Part shown: positions 36,317 through 44,275 of the stretch, in pieces | Layout of the letters: every line of letters begins with the position of its first letter | Numbering within the stretch: position 1 is the stretch's first letter | Origin: Massilia sp. PAMC28688 | Lineage (GTDB): Bacteria; Pseudomonadota; Gammaproteobacteria; Burkholderiales; Burkholderiaceae_D | Direction of reading: 5' to 3' | DNA: 64,000 bases | Assembly: GCF_019443445.1 (NCBI RefSeq) | Contig: NZ_CP080378.1 | Coordinates: forward strand, 4,216,001 to 4,280,000 | Translations under genes and position numbers: made by a program | Notes under the pieces: generated by a model | What the model saw: only the letters and a program-made list of their open reading frames with translations | Told to the model about the DNA's origin: nothing | Databases searched by the model: none

Positions 36317-37495
36317 CTAGGGTGCCGGCAGCACTGCCTGCCTTGCACCCAGCCGCCTGAGTAGTAGACGCAGGCGCCCGGTCTGGGCTTCGAAAGGCAG
36401 GTGGAACAGCCATGCCGCCAGCACCACGGCGCCCAGCAGCAGGGCGTAGACCAGGAGGCTGGACGGATCGTCGGGCGACAGGCGCCCCTTGTCGAGCCCC
36501 GGGGCGAGCTTTGTCTTTGCGAACAGCAACAAGGGCACGTGCACCACGTACAGGGTGAAGGAAAATGCGGCCAGGCGTTCGCCCCAGCGCGCCAGCCAGG
36601 CCACGTCGCGCCGGGCCAGGTTGGCGCGCTGCTGCAGGCTGCACAAGAACACCAGAAAGGCCAGGCTGAACACGAGGTCGTGCAGCAGCGAGCCGCGCAG
36701 CGTGCTGTCTTCACTGCCCAGCAGGCGAGCCCACACGGCCACTGCCGCGCACAGCGCGGCCAGCAGCCAGATCACGCCCTGGGAGGCGTGCAGGCGCACG
36801 CGCGAAAAGAGCACGCCCAACAGCCACAGGAAAAAGTAGAGCTGGATGTCGGGCGCGAGCAGGCTGCCGATTGCCAGCATGGTCAACAGGGCGGCAGCGC
36901 GGCGCCCCTGGGTGCGCGCCACGCAGCCCAGGACCAGCAGGGGAAACAGCAGGTAGTACCACACTTCGTTGGCCAAGCTCCACAGCGCGAAATTGCCGCC
37001 GAAGCGGGGCACCAGCATGCCCTGCAAGCCCAGCAGATTGCCGACAAACGCCGTGCCGGAAAATTCGTTGGTCGCCGACCAGTCCGCACTGCCGGTGGCA
37101 ATCGCCCCTTCGGCCGCGCCCAGCGCCAGACTGAGCAAAAAGGCGGGAATCAGCACGATCCACAGCCGCGTGAGCCGGTCGAGGGCGTAATCGACAAATA
37201 CCCGGGGCCGGTGCAGCTTGTTGAGCAGGCTGCCACCGACCAGCCAGCCGCTCAGCAGGAAAAACACGATCACGGCCAGGTGGGCAAAGCCGGTCAGGAA
37301 GGACAGGCCCTGGTACCACAACGTGGGATCGTCCAGCGTGCTGAGGCCAGGATAGAACTGGGCGCGCAGGTGGGCCATGGCGACCTGGAGCGCCGCCAGG
37401 CCGCGCACCACCGAGATGACAATGGCGTGGTAATACTGCTGGCTCAAATTCGTTTCTGCCAACAACTCGACGCGGGGAAAGTGGACGCACGGCAT
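36317..37495 (-). CDS. Acyltransferase family 3 (OafA/YrhL) membrane protein
   Basis: A 392-residue protein with about ten membrane helices and the family 3 signatures ('VVRGLAALQVAMAHLRAQF', 'FLLSGWLVGGSLL', 'FSFTLYVVHVPLLLF'). The family O-acetylates surface polysaccharides, LPS or small molecules. ATG 37495 is preferred over an upstream TTG. No polysaccharide genes are adjacent, so the acceptor is unknown. Confidence 0.88.
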   Translation of the reverse strand: MPCVHFPRVELLAETNLSQQYYHAIVISVVRGLAALQVAMAHLRAQFYPGLSTLDDPTLWYQGLSFLTGFAHLAVIVFFLLSGWLVGGSLLNKLHRPRVFVDYALDRLTRLWIVLIPAFLLSLALGAAEGAIATGSADWSATNEFSGTAFVGNLLGLQGMLVPRFGGNFALWSLANEVWYYLLFPLLVLGCVARTQGRRAAALLTMLAIGSLLAPDIQLYFFLWLLGVLFSRVRLHASQGVIWLLAALCAAVAVWARLLGSEDSTLRGSLLHDLVFSLAFLVFLCSLQQRANLARRDVAWLARWGERLAAFSFTLYVVHVPLLLFAKTKLAPGLDKGRLSPDDPSSLLVYALLLGAVVLAAWLFHLPFEAQTGRLRLLLRRLGARQAVLPAP

Positions 37496-37583
37496 GATCA
37501 ATATCTCGACGGAAGGTATCCGTCATGCTAGGGCCGTCACAGCGGGGCCCCTTGAGGCGCCGCAAATTGCCGGCCGCGAGCGT

Positions 37584-38843
37584 CTATTGTCTTGCGGGAA
37601 CCCCGCTTGCGTAGTCCAGCAAGTCTTCGCGCGGCATGGACCAGCCGGGCACGCCGCTGCTGCAGGGCTGGCCGGCAAAGCGCGCAAAGGCGAAGCTGGT
37701 GAAGTTCTCGCCCCGATTGCCATAGCGGATATCGGCCGCGCTGTCCTGTTCGACGTGGGGCAGGCGGGCAAAGCGCAGCCATGCGGCAAAATGGCAATTG
37801 CGGGCGCGCGCGCGCAGCCTGGCCAGCGGCGTGTGTGCTTGCCACGCCATGCCGACGGCGGCCGTGCCGCCGCTGACGGCCAGGTTCAGCCCGGCAGGAC
37901 AGGCGGCCTGGGGCAGCAGCGCCGGTGCAATGCTGAGCACGCCGCGGCGCAGGCGATACACTTCGCCTTGTGCGCCCGGCCCCGCTTCCCCCGTCAATTC
38001 CACGGTGGCAAAGGTCCAGCATGCGGGATTGGCGGGAAACGCGGTGAGGGCCGCGTCCAGCAGGCGGCTGCCCGGGTCCAGCGTTTGCAGGTGGGCCGCC
38101 AGCACCCGCTTGCCGTGGCCGGACGACCAGCCCTGGACACCGACGAACACGGCGGCCAGGGCCAGGCCGGCCACCAGGGGATGGCGCGCCCGTCCGGCCA
38201 TGGCGGCGCGCGTGCCCAGCAGGGCACTTAGCAACATGGCCAGTGCCGCCGCCGACGCCCAGTGCAGGTAGGCGTGGTACCAGGCCCAGGCCAGGAACAG
38301 GGGGAACAGGGCCAGCAGCGCCAGGCGCAGCCAGCGTGCCTGCACCATCAGTACCAGGGGCAGGCCGAAGGCAAACCAGAAAACCGGTTCAAGGATGAAG
38401 ACCATGTCGCCGTACAGCCAGCGGCCATCGAGCGGGTAGAAGGGATGCAGGCCGTAGCTGTTTAAGTAGTCGAGCAGCAGGTGGCTTCCCAGGCCGATCA
38501 GGGCGGCAGCGCACAGGCCGATGCGCGCGCTGCGGCTGGCGCCAAGCAGGCGGCGCGCGCCCGGCCACAGCAGCCACAGCAGCAGCATGAGCGCCAGCGC
38601 CTGGGCCAGCGCAAATACGATGGTATGGGTATGGCCGCGGTGGTGGAGCAGGTAGCCCAGCGGCGCCGGGAGCAGCCCGGTCAGTACCAGGTCGAGGTCG
38701 GGCAGGTTGGCGCCCAAGGCGCCGGTAAGGAGCAGCAGGCGGCGCCGCAGCCGGCCCGCATGGGGATCGGCCTCCGGCGCCAGGCTGCGCTCGATCAGTT
38801 CTCCGATGGCGAGCCCGGCCAGGACGTGGCTGAGATTATCCAT
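37584..38843 (-). CDS. YdjM-type membrane-bound metal-dependent hydrolase
   Basis: A 419-residue inner-membrane protein with the N-terminal family pattern MDNLSHVLAGLAIGELIER, the metal-ligand cluster ANLPDLD and HRGHTHT, and GSHLLLDYLNSYG. The first half has six helices; about 200 residues beyond the usual YdjM length form a soluble or periplasmic extension containing 'NPACWTFATVELTGEAGPGAQGE'. It overlaps the upstream YbaK-type gene by 8 bp, so the two are co-transcribed. Related E. coli YdjM is LexA-regulated; no such site was identified here. Confidence 0.87.
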   Translation of the reverse strand: MDNLSHVLAGLAIGELIERSLAPEADPHAGRLRRRLLLLTGALGANLPDLDLVLTGLLPAPLGYLLHHRGHTHTIVFALAQALALMLLLWLLWPGARRLLGASRSARIGLCAAALIGLGSHLLLDYLNSYGLHPFYPLDGRWLYGDMVFILEPVFWFAFGLPLVLMVQARWLRLALLALFPLFLAWAWYHAYLHWASAAALAMLLSALLGTRAAMAGRARHPLVAGLALAAVFVGVQGWSSGHGKRVLAAHLQTLDPGSRLLDAALTAFPANPACWTFATVELTGEAGPGAQGEVYRLRRGVLSIAPALLPQAACPAGLNLAVSGGTAAVGMAWQAHTPLARLRARARNCHFAAWLRFARLPHVEQDSAADIRYGNRGENFTSFAFARFAGQPCSSGVPGWSMPREDLLDYASGVPARQ

Positions 38844-39324
38844 CGCTGCACAGGTCGGCGCTGGCGGCGCCGGTCAAGCCCTGCAGCTGGGCCGGGGTCA
38901 GGCTGAACACGGCGTGCGGATGGCCCGCGGCCGCCCACAGGAGGGGAAGCTGGAGCAAATGCCTGTCCAGCATGACCAGCACGCCGGTCGCGTGGCCGAT
39001 GGGGCACACGCCGCCAATGGCGTAGCCTGTTTTTTCTTTCACAAAGCGCGCATTGGCCTTGCCAATGGGGCCCACCAGCGCTGCCACCTTGTCTTCATCG
39101 ACCCGGGTGGCGCCGCTGGCAATGACCATGACGGCTGCCTCGTCCGCCAGGCGCCGGAACACAATCGACTTGGCAATCTGCGCCACGTCGCAACCCAGGC
39201 CGGCCGCTGCCTCGGCCGACGTCTTGCCACTGGCGGGGAGCATGATGACGGGCCGGTCATGGCCCAGTGCCGCCAGGCGGGCGGCAACCCGCTGGACACT
39301 GTCGGGAAGCGGAATCGATGACAT
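38836..39324 (-). CDS. YbaK/EbsC-type aminoacyl-tRNA deacylase
   Basis: A 162-residue protein with the YbaK fold ('IVFRRLADEAAVMVIASGATRVDEDKVAALVG', 'KTGYAIGGVCPIGH' with the conserved GxxPxxH). Family members hydrolyse mischarged tRNA, mostly Cys-tRNA(Pro) or related species, in the cytoplasm. The start at 39324 gives the usual family length; an ATG at 39354 would add ten residues. It is first in an operon with the membrane hydrolase. Confidence 0.87.
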   Translation of the reverse strand: MSSIPLPDSVQRVAARLAALGHDRPVIMLPASGKTSAEAAAGLGCDVAQIAKSIVFRRLADEAAVMVIASGATRVDEDKVAALVGPIGKANARFVKEKTGYAIGGVCPIGHATGVLVMLDRHLLQLPLLWAAAGHPHAVFSLTPAQLQGLTGAASADLCSDG

Positions 39325-39453
39325 TGCAATAATGTTGTATGGCGAAGTGATCATTATGCCGCCAATTCCTGTTGTTCGTTGTACGCCTTTCTTGCGGGTA
39401 TCTTCAAGGTTGGGTAAGCTTGGCGCAACAGCGTGATCAACAGTGAGCGTGAC

Positions 39454-40635
39454 ATGAGCAAGGAAGGCGCGGTAAGCGCAGGCACTATCCAGACTGACCA
39501 GCGGCTGCGGGAACGGCGCATGCTGGTCGGTTCCCTGTCCTATCTGGTGACCCTATCGCTGGTGCTGGCGTTCTGGTATTTGGGTGACTACAGCTTTGAT
39601 GTGGTCCGAAACTACATCGCTGCCGTGCTGAGCCTGGTGGCCTTCTTTTTTGTCATGTTTCGCACCAACCAGAACCTGCGCTTCGTTGACCCCAGCATGA
39701 CGCTGGCCCAGGTATCACTGTCGATCCTGCCGGCCTATTACGTGATGTTCCATTCCCAGCAGTCGCGGCCGGTGTTCCTGATCCTGTGCATCTCGGCTGC
39801 CATGTACGGGCTGTTCCAGTTCCGCATGCGCGACTTCCTGACCTTGAGCTCGGTCGTCATCGGCGGCTACGCCCTCATGATTGTGCTCATCTGCCTGTAC
39901 CGTCCGGCCGAGATCAACCTCAAGTTGGAAATCCTGCAATGGTTTTCGCTCACCGCGACCTTCCTCCAGTTCAGTGGCCTCGGTGGTTTCATTGCCAATC
40001 TGCGCAAGAAGGTCAAGGACAATTACAAGGAGCTTGCCACACGCAATGGCGAGCTGGAAACGGCGCTGCAGCGCATTGAAGACCTGGCCATGCGCGACGA
40101 GCTGACCGGCGTGTTCAACCGCCGCTTCCTGATGGAGACGATTCGCAACGAAAAGTTGCGCTGCGACCGCACCGGCAGCATGTTTACCTTGTGTATCCTG
40201 GACGTGGACCATTTTAAGCAGGTCAATGACCAGCACGGCCATATCGCGGGCGACCAGGTGCTGCAGCAAATTGCCAAGACGGCCAGCGAAGCGCTGCGCC
40301 AGACCGATTACTTCGGCCGCTACGGCGGCGAGGAGTTCGCCATGGTGCTGACCGGGACCATGAGCGAGGGGGCGATCATTACGGCCGAGCGGGTCAGGCG
40401 CCACATTGAACAGATCGATCTGAGCTCCATCAGCCCGGGCTTTCACGTCACGGTCTCGATCGGCATAGCCGACGCCCGGCGCGGTGAAGACCCGGCGGCG
40501 ACCTTCAAGCGCGCCGACGAAGCCCTGTATCTGGCCAAGGAAGGCGGGCGCAATCGTTGTATAGTAGCGGAACTGGCCGGCACGGCTGCAGAGCCTGCCA
40601 ATCCGATGATCGTCAACGCACTACAGGATACATGA
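39454..40635 (+). CDS. Membrane-anchored diguanylate cyclase
   Basis: A 393-residue protein. ATG 39454 is preferred over the GTG seven codons upstream. Six membrane helices form an N-terminal sensor (about 20-170), a coiled-coil linker follows (about 175-215), and the GGDEF domain has GGEEF at 291-295 and inhibitory-site RQTD before it. All catalytic residues are present, so it should make c-di-GMP. Its stop overlaps the start of the lipoprotein gene (ATGA), indicating a shared transcript. Confidence 0.9.
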   Translation: MSKEGAVSAGTIQTDQRLRERRMLVGSLSYLVTLSLVLAFWYLGDYSFDVVRNYIAAVLSLVAFFFVMFRTNQNLRFVDPSMTLAQVSLSILPAYYVMFHSQQSRPVFLILCISAAMYGLFQFRMRDFLTLSSVVIGGYALMIVLICLYRPAEINLKLEILQWFSLTATFLQFSGLGGFIANLRKKVKDNYKELATRNGELETALQRIEDLAMRDELTGVFNRRFLMETIRNEKLRCDRTGSMFTLCILDVDHFKQVNDQHGHIAGDQVLQQIAKTASEALRQTDYFGRYGGEEFAMVLTGTMSEGAIITAERVRRHIEQIDLSSISPGFHVTVSIGIADARRGEDPAATFKRADEALYLAKEGGRNRCIVAELAGTAAEPANPMIVNALQDT

Positions 40636-41885
40636 TGTCCGTTCAACTGACTGTTAACCGCAGCGCCCTGGCGCTTGCCTGCCTGCTGACCCTGGCCGCC
40701 TGCGGCGGCGGTGGCGGGGGCGATCATTCGCATGGTCCGGCCCCGAGCCCGACACCGGCGCCGCCGAGCGGGAATGTCGGCGGCAAGGTGCTGGCCAACG
40801 TGGTGCGCAGCGGCGTGGCCGGTACCTGGGGCTATACGGCGCCGGACGGTTCGCGCTACGCGCTCATGGGCACTGCCAAGGGTATCCTGGTGCTCGACCT
40901 GCGCGATACGGCCAACGTGCGCGTGGTCGATGAAATCGACGGTCCCACCAATACGTCCTCGCCCGGTACCTACTGGCGCGAGATGCGGGTGTACGGCCAG
41001 CATGCCTACATCGTGTCCGAGCAGGATAATTTTCGCGGCGGGGTGATGATCCTGGACCTGTCGCAGCTGCCGGCGTCGGTGCGCTACGTGAAAAGCTTCA
41101 CGCCCCAGGACGGGCGCCTGACGGCCCACACCATCGACATCGACACCGTGCGCGGCCTGGCCTACATCCAGCGCCGCAATGGCACGGCGGTGACGCCGGT
41201 GCAGGGGCCCCTGTACGACAGCCCCGGCGGCATGATCTTTGGCGGCGGCGCCCTGCGCGACCCGGGCGGCGAGCATGGGGCAACACCGAACGTGGGCGCC
41301 ATCGAAGTATGGGACCTCAAGACCGATCCGGAAAATCCGCGCTACGTCACCACCTTCAACCGCGGCCGCAATGTGCACGACATGACGGCGGTGGGCGAGA
41401 AGGTGTACGTGGCCGAGGGCGACGCCCACAGCTTTTCGATCTGGAACGTCAGTAACCCCAGCGCGCCGGTGATGGAAGTGCGCTGGAGCGTGCCGGGCAA
41501 CTACGCCCACAACATCTGGCCGAGCGGCGACGGCACCTTTGTCGTCACCACCGAAGAAGTGCCGCAAGGCTTGCCGGCACGCGTGTGGCGCCTGAACGGC
41601 ACGGCCGAACCGACCCAGCTGTCGAGCTTCAAGGTCGGTTCCGGCACGCCGCACAATGTGGTCATGGAAGGGCGCATGGCTTACGTCAGCCATTACACGG
41701 AAGGCGCGGTGGTGATGGACCTGACCGATCCCGCCAAGCCGAATATGGTGCTGCGCATCGATACCAACCCGGCCACGGGATCGGGCTACGCCGGCTGCTG
41801 GGGCGTCTACAAGTTCCCCAACCAGCCGCTGATGGCGTGCAGCGACATGACCACGGGCTTTCACCTGATTGGCATCGGCCAGTAA
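40635..41885 (+). CDS. LVIVD-repeat lipoprotein (choice-of-anchor B type)
   Basis: A 416-residue lipoprotein with lipobox LAAC near residue 25, followed by a Gly run and a Pro/Ala/Ser linker. The main body is a beta-propeller built of LVIVD-like repeats (GILVLDLRD, GVMILDLSQ, AIEVWDLKT, FSIWNVSNP, AVVMDLTDP). Such proteins bind surfaces or partners outside the membrane; no enzymatic site was identified. ATG 40635 is six bases after AGGA; ATG 40632 is an alternative. Translation is coupled to the upstream cyclase gene. Confidence 0.85.
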   Translation: MSVQLTVNRSALALACLLTLAACGGGGGGDHSHGPAPSPTPAPPSGNVGGKVLANVVRSGVAGTWGYTAPDGSRYALMGTAKGILVLDLRDTANVRVVDEIDGPTNTSSPGTYWREMRVYGQHAYIVSEQDNFRGGVMILDLSQLPASVRYVKSFTPQDGRLTAHTIDIDTVRGLAYIQRRNGTAVTPVQGPLYDSPGGMIFGGGALRDPGGEHGATPNVGAIEVWDLKTDPENPRYVTTFNRGRNVHDMTAVGEKVYVAEGDAHSFSIWNVSNPSAPVMEVRWSVPGNYAHNIWPSGDGTFVVTTEEVPQGLPARVWRLNGTAEPTQLSSFKVGSGTPHNVVMEGRMAYVSHYTEGAVVMDLTDPAKPNMVLRIDTNPATGSGYAGCWGVYKFPNQPLMACSDMTTGFHLIGIGQ

Positions 41886-41903
41886 CTGCGATGAGAGCGA
41901 GCC

Positions 41904-42716
41904 ATGCAATTTGAGACCCTGGGGGTGTCGCTGGAGCGGCACGTTGCCTCCATCACGCTGAACCGGCCCGACAAGGCCAATGCCATGAACCTGCAGATGT
42001 GGCACGACATCCGCAGTGCCTTTCGCTGGGTGGACAGCACGCCGCAGGCGCGGGTGGCCATGCTGGCCGGCGAAGGCAAGTGCTTCACGGCCGGCATCGA
42101 CCTGCACATGATGATGGGGATGGGCGGCACCATCGCCGACGACTGCGAAGGCCGCATGCGCGAAAAACTGCGCGCCGTGATCCTGGACCTGCAGGATTGC
42201 CTGACCGCTCTTGAGCGCTGCCGCAAGCCGGTGCTGGCGGCCGTGCATGGCGCCTGCATTGGCGGCGGCATGGACCTGATCGCGTGCGCCGACATGCGCT
42301 ACTGTTCCAGCGACGCGTATTTTTCGATCAAGGAGATCGATATCGGCATGGTGGCCGACGTCGGTACCCTGCAGCGGCTGCCGCGCCTGATAGGCGAGGG
42401 CATGGCGCGCGAACTGGCCTATACGGGGCGCCGGGTCGACGCTGCCGAGGCGCGCGAGATGGGCCTCGTCAACCGCGTGTTCGGCAGCCGCGAAGCGCTG
42501 TATGAAGGAGTGGGCGAGATTGCGGCGGCAATCGCTGCCAAGTCGCCCCTGTCGATCCGCGGCAGCAAGGAAATGATGAATTACGCGCGCGACCACAGCG
42601 TGGCCGATGGCCTCAATTACGTGGCGACCTGGAATGCCGCCATGCTCATGTCCGACGACCTGCAGCAGGCCCTGATGGCCGGCCCCGGCGGCCCGGCGCC
42701 CACGTTTCGCGACTGA
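41904..42716 (+). CDS. Delta3,5-delta2,4-dienoyl-CoA isomerase (crotonase family, ECH1-like)
   Basis: A 270-residue crotonase-fold enzyme. Three acidic residues fall at D124 (GGGMDLI), E144 (SIKEIDIG) and D152 (MVADVGTLQRLP), the same spacing as the catalytic D176, E196 and D204 of rat ECH1. This favours isomerisation of 3,5-dienoyl-CoA to 2,4-dienoyl-CoA in beta-oxidation of odd-position unsaturated fatty acids over simple hydration. The oxyanion-hole pattern GIDLHMM is present. It starts 18 bp after the lipoprotein and may share its transcript. Confidence 0.9.
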   Translation: MQFETLGVSLERHVASITLNRPDKANAMNLQMWHDIRSAFRWVDSTPQARVAMLAGEGKCFTAGIDLHMMMGMGGTIADDCEGRMREKLRAVILDLQDCLTALERCRKPVLAAVHGACIGGGMDLIACADMRYCSSDAYFSIKEIDIGMVADVGTLQRLPRLIGEGMARELAYTGRRVDAAEAREMGLVNRVFGSREALYEGVGEIAAAIAAKSPLSIRGSKEMMNYARDHSVADGLNYVATWNAAMLMSDDLQQALMAGPGGPAPTFRD

Positions 42717-42725
42717 GCGCCGGCC

Positions 42726-43247
42726 TCAGGGCGCGCTGGCGCTGGAGCTTAGCAGCACCGTGCTCACGGTGCCATTGTCGTGGATGCTGACCTGGTACAG
42801 GCGGTCGTATTCATCGTCCCCGATCGGCGCCACCGGCGCGCCGCCCAGCATCCGGACCAGGTCGGGCACGGTGTTGGAGTGGCCCACCAGCAGCGTGGGG
42901 CCGCCGAGCGCCTTGATCCTCTCGATGGCCGGCGCCGGCCTGGCGGCGTCATACACTTCCACATTGAGCTTGACCCGCTCGGCCAGCGGCTGGGCCGTCT
43001 GGCGCGTGCGCCGCGTGTCGGAGCTGAACACGTATCGGATGTCTGCCCTGTGCAGCAGGGCGGCCAGCATGCGGGCCCGGGCCGCGCCCTGCGCCGTGAG
43101 TGCGGGGTCCTTGTCGGCGCCGGTCTTTTCGGCGTGGCGCGTCACGTAGACGACATTGGGCGCGGCCTGCGCCAGCGGGGCCAGCGTGGCGCAGGCGAGG
43201 AGCAGGGCGGACAGGGTCAGGGAGATGGACAGGGTCGGTTTCGGCAT
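42726..43247 (-). CDS. Periplasmic histidine phosphatase (SixA/PGAM-like)
   Basis: A 173-residue protein with a signal peptide ending at AQA (about residue 28), the RHAEKT phosphohistidine motif, 'SSDTRRTRQTAQPLAE', and the second catalytic histidine in LLVGHSNTVPD. It is exported, so it probably dephosphorylates a small periplasmic substrate. It is convergent with the isomerase and divergent from nasT. Confidence 0.85.
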   Translation of the reverse strand: MPKPTLSISLTLSALLLACATLAPLAQAAPNVVYVTRHAEKTGADKDPALTAQGAARARMLAALLHRADIRYVFSSDTRRTRQTAQPLAERVKLNVEVYDAARPAPAIERIKALGGPTLLVGHSNTVPDLVRMLGGAPVAPIGDDEYDRLYQVSIHDNGTVSTVLLSSSASAP

Positions 43248-43359
43248 GGTGGCTTCGGCGTGCAAAACCCTATGTATACCATGCTGGCGCGCTGCTGGCG
43301 CACAAATTGCTAACAACAGGTGGCCGGGCGACTTTCACGCCCGCTCCACTGTCAGAATC

Positions 43360-44004
43360 ATGCCAACTACTACCAGCTCTTCCGAACGCAAGCTGCGCAT
43401 TGTCGTCGTCACCTCCGCGCTGCTCGAAGGCGATGAGCACGAACCGGCGCTGGCCGAGCAGGTGCGGCGCGCCGGCGCCCTGCGCATTGGCTTGCTGGAG
43501 GCCGGGTACGACATCGTCGCTTCGCTTCCGGCCGACATGTACCTGCCCGAGCGCGTAGGCCAGCTGCAGCCGGACATGATCATCGTCGACGCCCGCTCCG
43601 ACGCGCGCGATGTGCTCGAACATATCGTGGTGGCCACGCGCGACGAACGCCGCCCCATTGTGCTGTTTACCGAAGACCAGCGCAGCGGCAGCATGGATGC
43701 GGCCATGGCCGCCGGCGTGTCGGCCTATATCGTGGCCGGCCTGCAGCCCGAGCGCATCGAACCGGTGCTGAAGGTGGCGCTGGCGCGCTTTCGGCAGGAG
43801 CAAAAGCTGCTGGCGGAGCTCGACGCCACGCGCCACAAGCTGGCCGAGCGCAAGGTCATCGATCGCGCCAAGGGCATCCTCATGGGCAGTCAGCGCCTGA
43901 CCGAAGAACAGGCCTATCAAAAGCTGCGCAGCATGGCCATGAACAAGAACATGAAGCTGGCCGAGATCGCGCAGCGCATCCTGGACGTGGAAGACCTGCT
44001 CTAG
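43360..44004 (+). CDS. nasT: NasT: ANTAR-domain RNA-binding antiterminator
   Basis: A 214-residue protein. A receiver-like domain (about 12-135) has an Asp in IIVDARSD, followed by a coiled linker and a C-terminal ANTAR domain (KVIDRAKGILM, then TEEQAYQKLRSMAMNKNMKLAEIAQRIL). The domain binds paired hexaloop RNA hairpins and prevents termination when nitrate or nitrite is present. Exactly such a leader lies just downstream at 44147-44262. The usual repressing partner NasS is not in this window. The start at 43360 is by alignment; the ribosome site is weak. Confidence 0.9.
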   Translation: MPTTTSSSERKLRIVVVTSALLEGDEHEPALAEQVRRAGALRIGLLEAGYDIVASLPADMYLPERVGQLQPDMIIVDARSDARDVLEHIVVATRDERRPIVLFTEDQRSGSMDAAMAAGVSAYIVAGLQPERIEPVLKVALARFRQEQKLLAELDATRHKLAERKVIDRAKGILMGSQRLTEEQAYQKLRSMAMNKNMKLAEIAQRILDVEDLL

Positions 44005-44041
44005 GGTCCTCTGCCGATCCACACGGGGCGCACCTTGATAA

Positions 44042-44077
44042 CGCACCGTTTTGGCTGTTGTGCACCGCAATAGAGCG
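44042..44077. promoter_or_regulatory. Candidate NtrC-binding sites
   Basis: CGCACCGTTTTGGCTG at 44042 and TGCACCGCAATAGAGCG at 44061 each keep the left TGCACC half of the NtrC palindrome well and the right half poorly. They lie roughly 55-75 bp upstream of a sigma-54 promoter, the expected position for an enhancer. Confidence 0.4.
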
Positions 44078-44116
44078 GTCCTGCCGTGCTTTCGCCAATC
44101 CTCCCCCTCGATTGCC

Positions 44117-44132
44117 TGGCACGGCTTTTGCT
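44117..44132 (+). promoter_or_regulatory. Sigma-54 (RpoN) promoter of the nitrate operon
   Basis: TGGCAC (44117-44122), five bases, TTGCT (44128-44132): a full match to the -24/-12 consensus, preceded by C and followed by G. Transcription would begin near 44143, immediately ahead of the antitermination hairpins. Confidence 0.85.
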
Positions 44133-44146
44133 GAAGCTGTAGTAAC

Positions 44147-44197
44147 GGATCAATGGCGATCCCCTGAATAACGCAGCCGCTCCAACGAAGGAGCGGC
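44147..44197 (+). promoter_or_regulatory. Two-hairpin ANTAR (NasT) RNA target
   Basis: Hairpin P1: GGATC/GATCC with hexaloop AATGGC (44152-44157). Hairpin P2: GCCGCTCC/GGAGCGGC with hexaloop AACGAA (44184-44189). Both loops have A at position 1 and G at position 4, the defining ANTAR target pattern, and are 13 bases apart. They precede a strong terminator, as in the Klebsiella nasF leader. Confidence 0.88.
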
Positions 44198-44205
44198 AGG
44201 ACAAC

Positions 44206-44262
44206 GGCGTCCGCCCAGCCCCGGTTCATCGCTGGCGGCTGGCCGGACGCCTTTTTGTTTTT
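44206..44262 (+). terminator. Leader terminator of the nitrate operon
   Basis: GGCGTCCG pairs with CGGACGCC, an inner CCAGCC with GGCTGG, and TTTTTGTTTTT follows (44252-44262). It ends 13 bases before the narK start, so it must be bypassed for the operon to be expressed. Confidence 0.9.
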
Positions 44263-44275
44263 AACAGGATAGATC

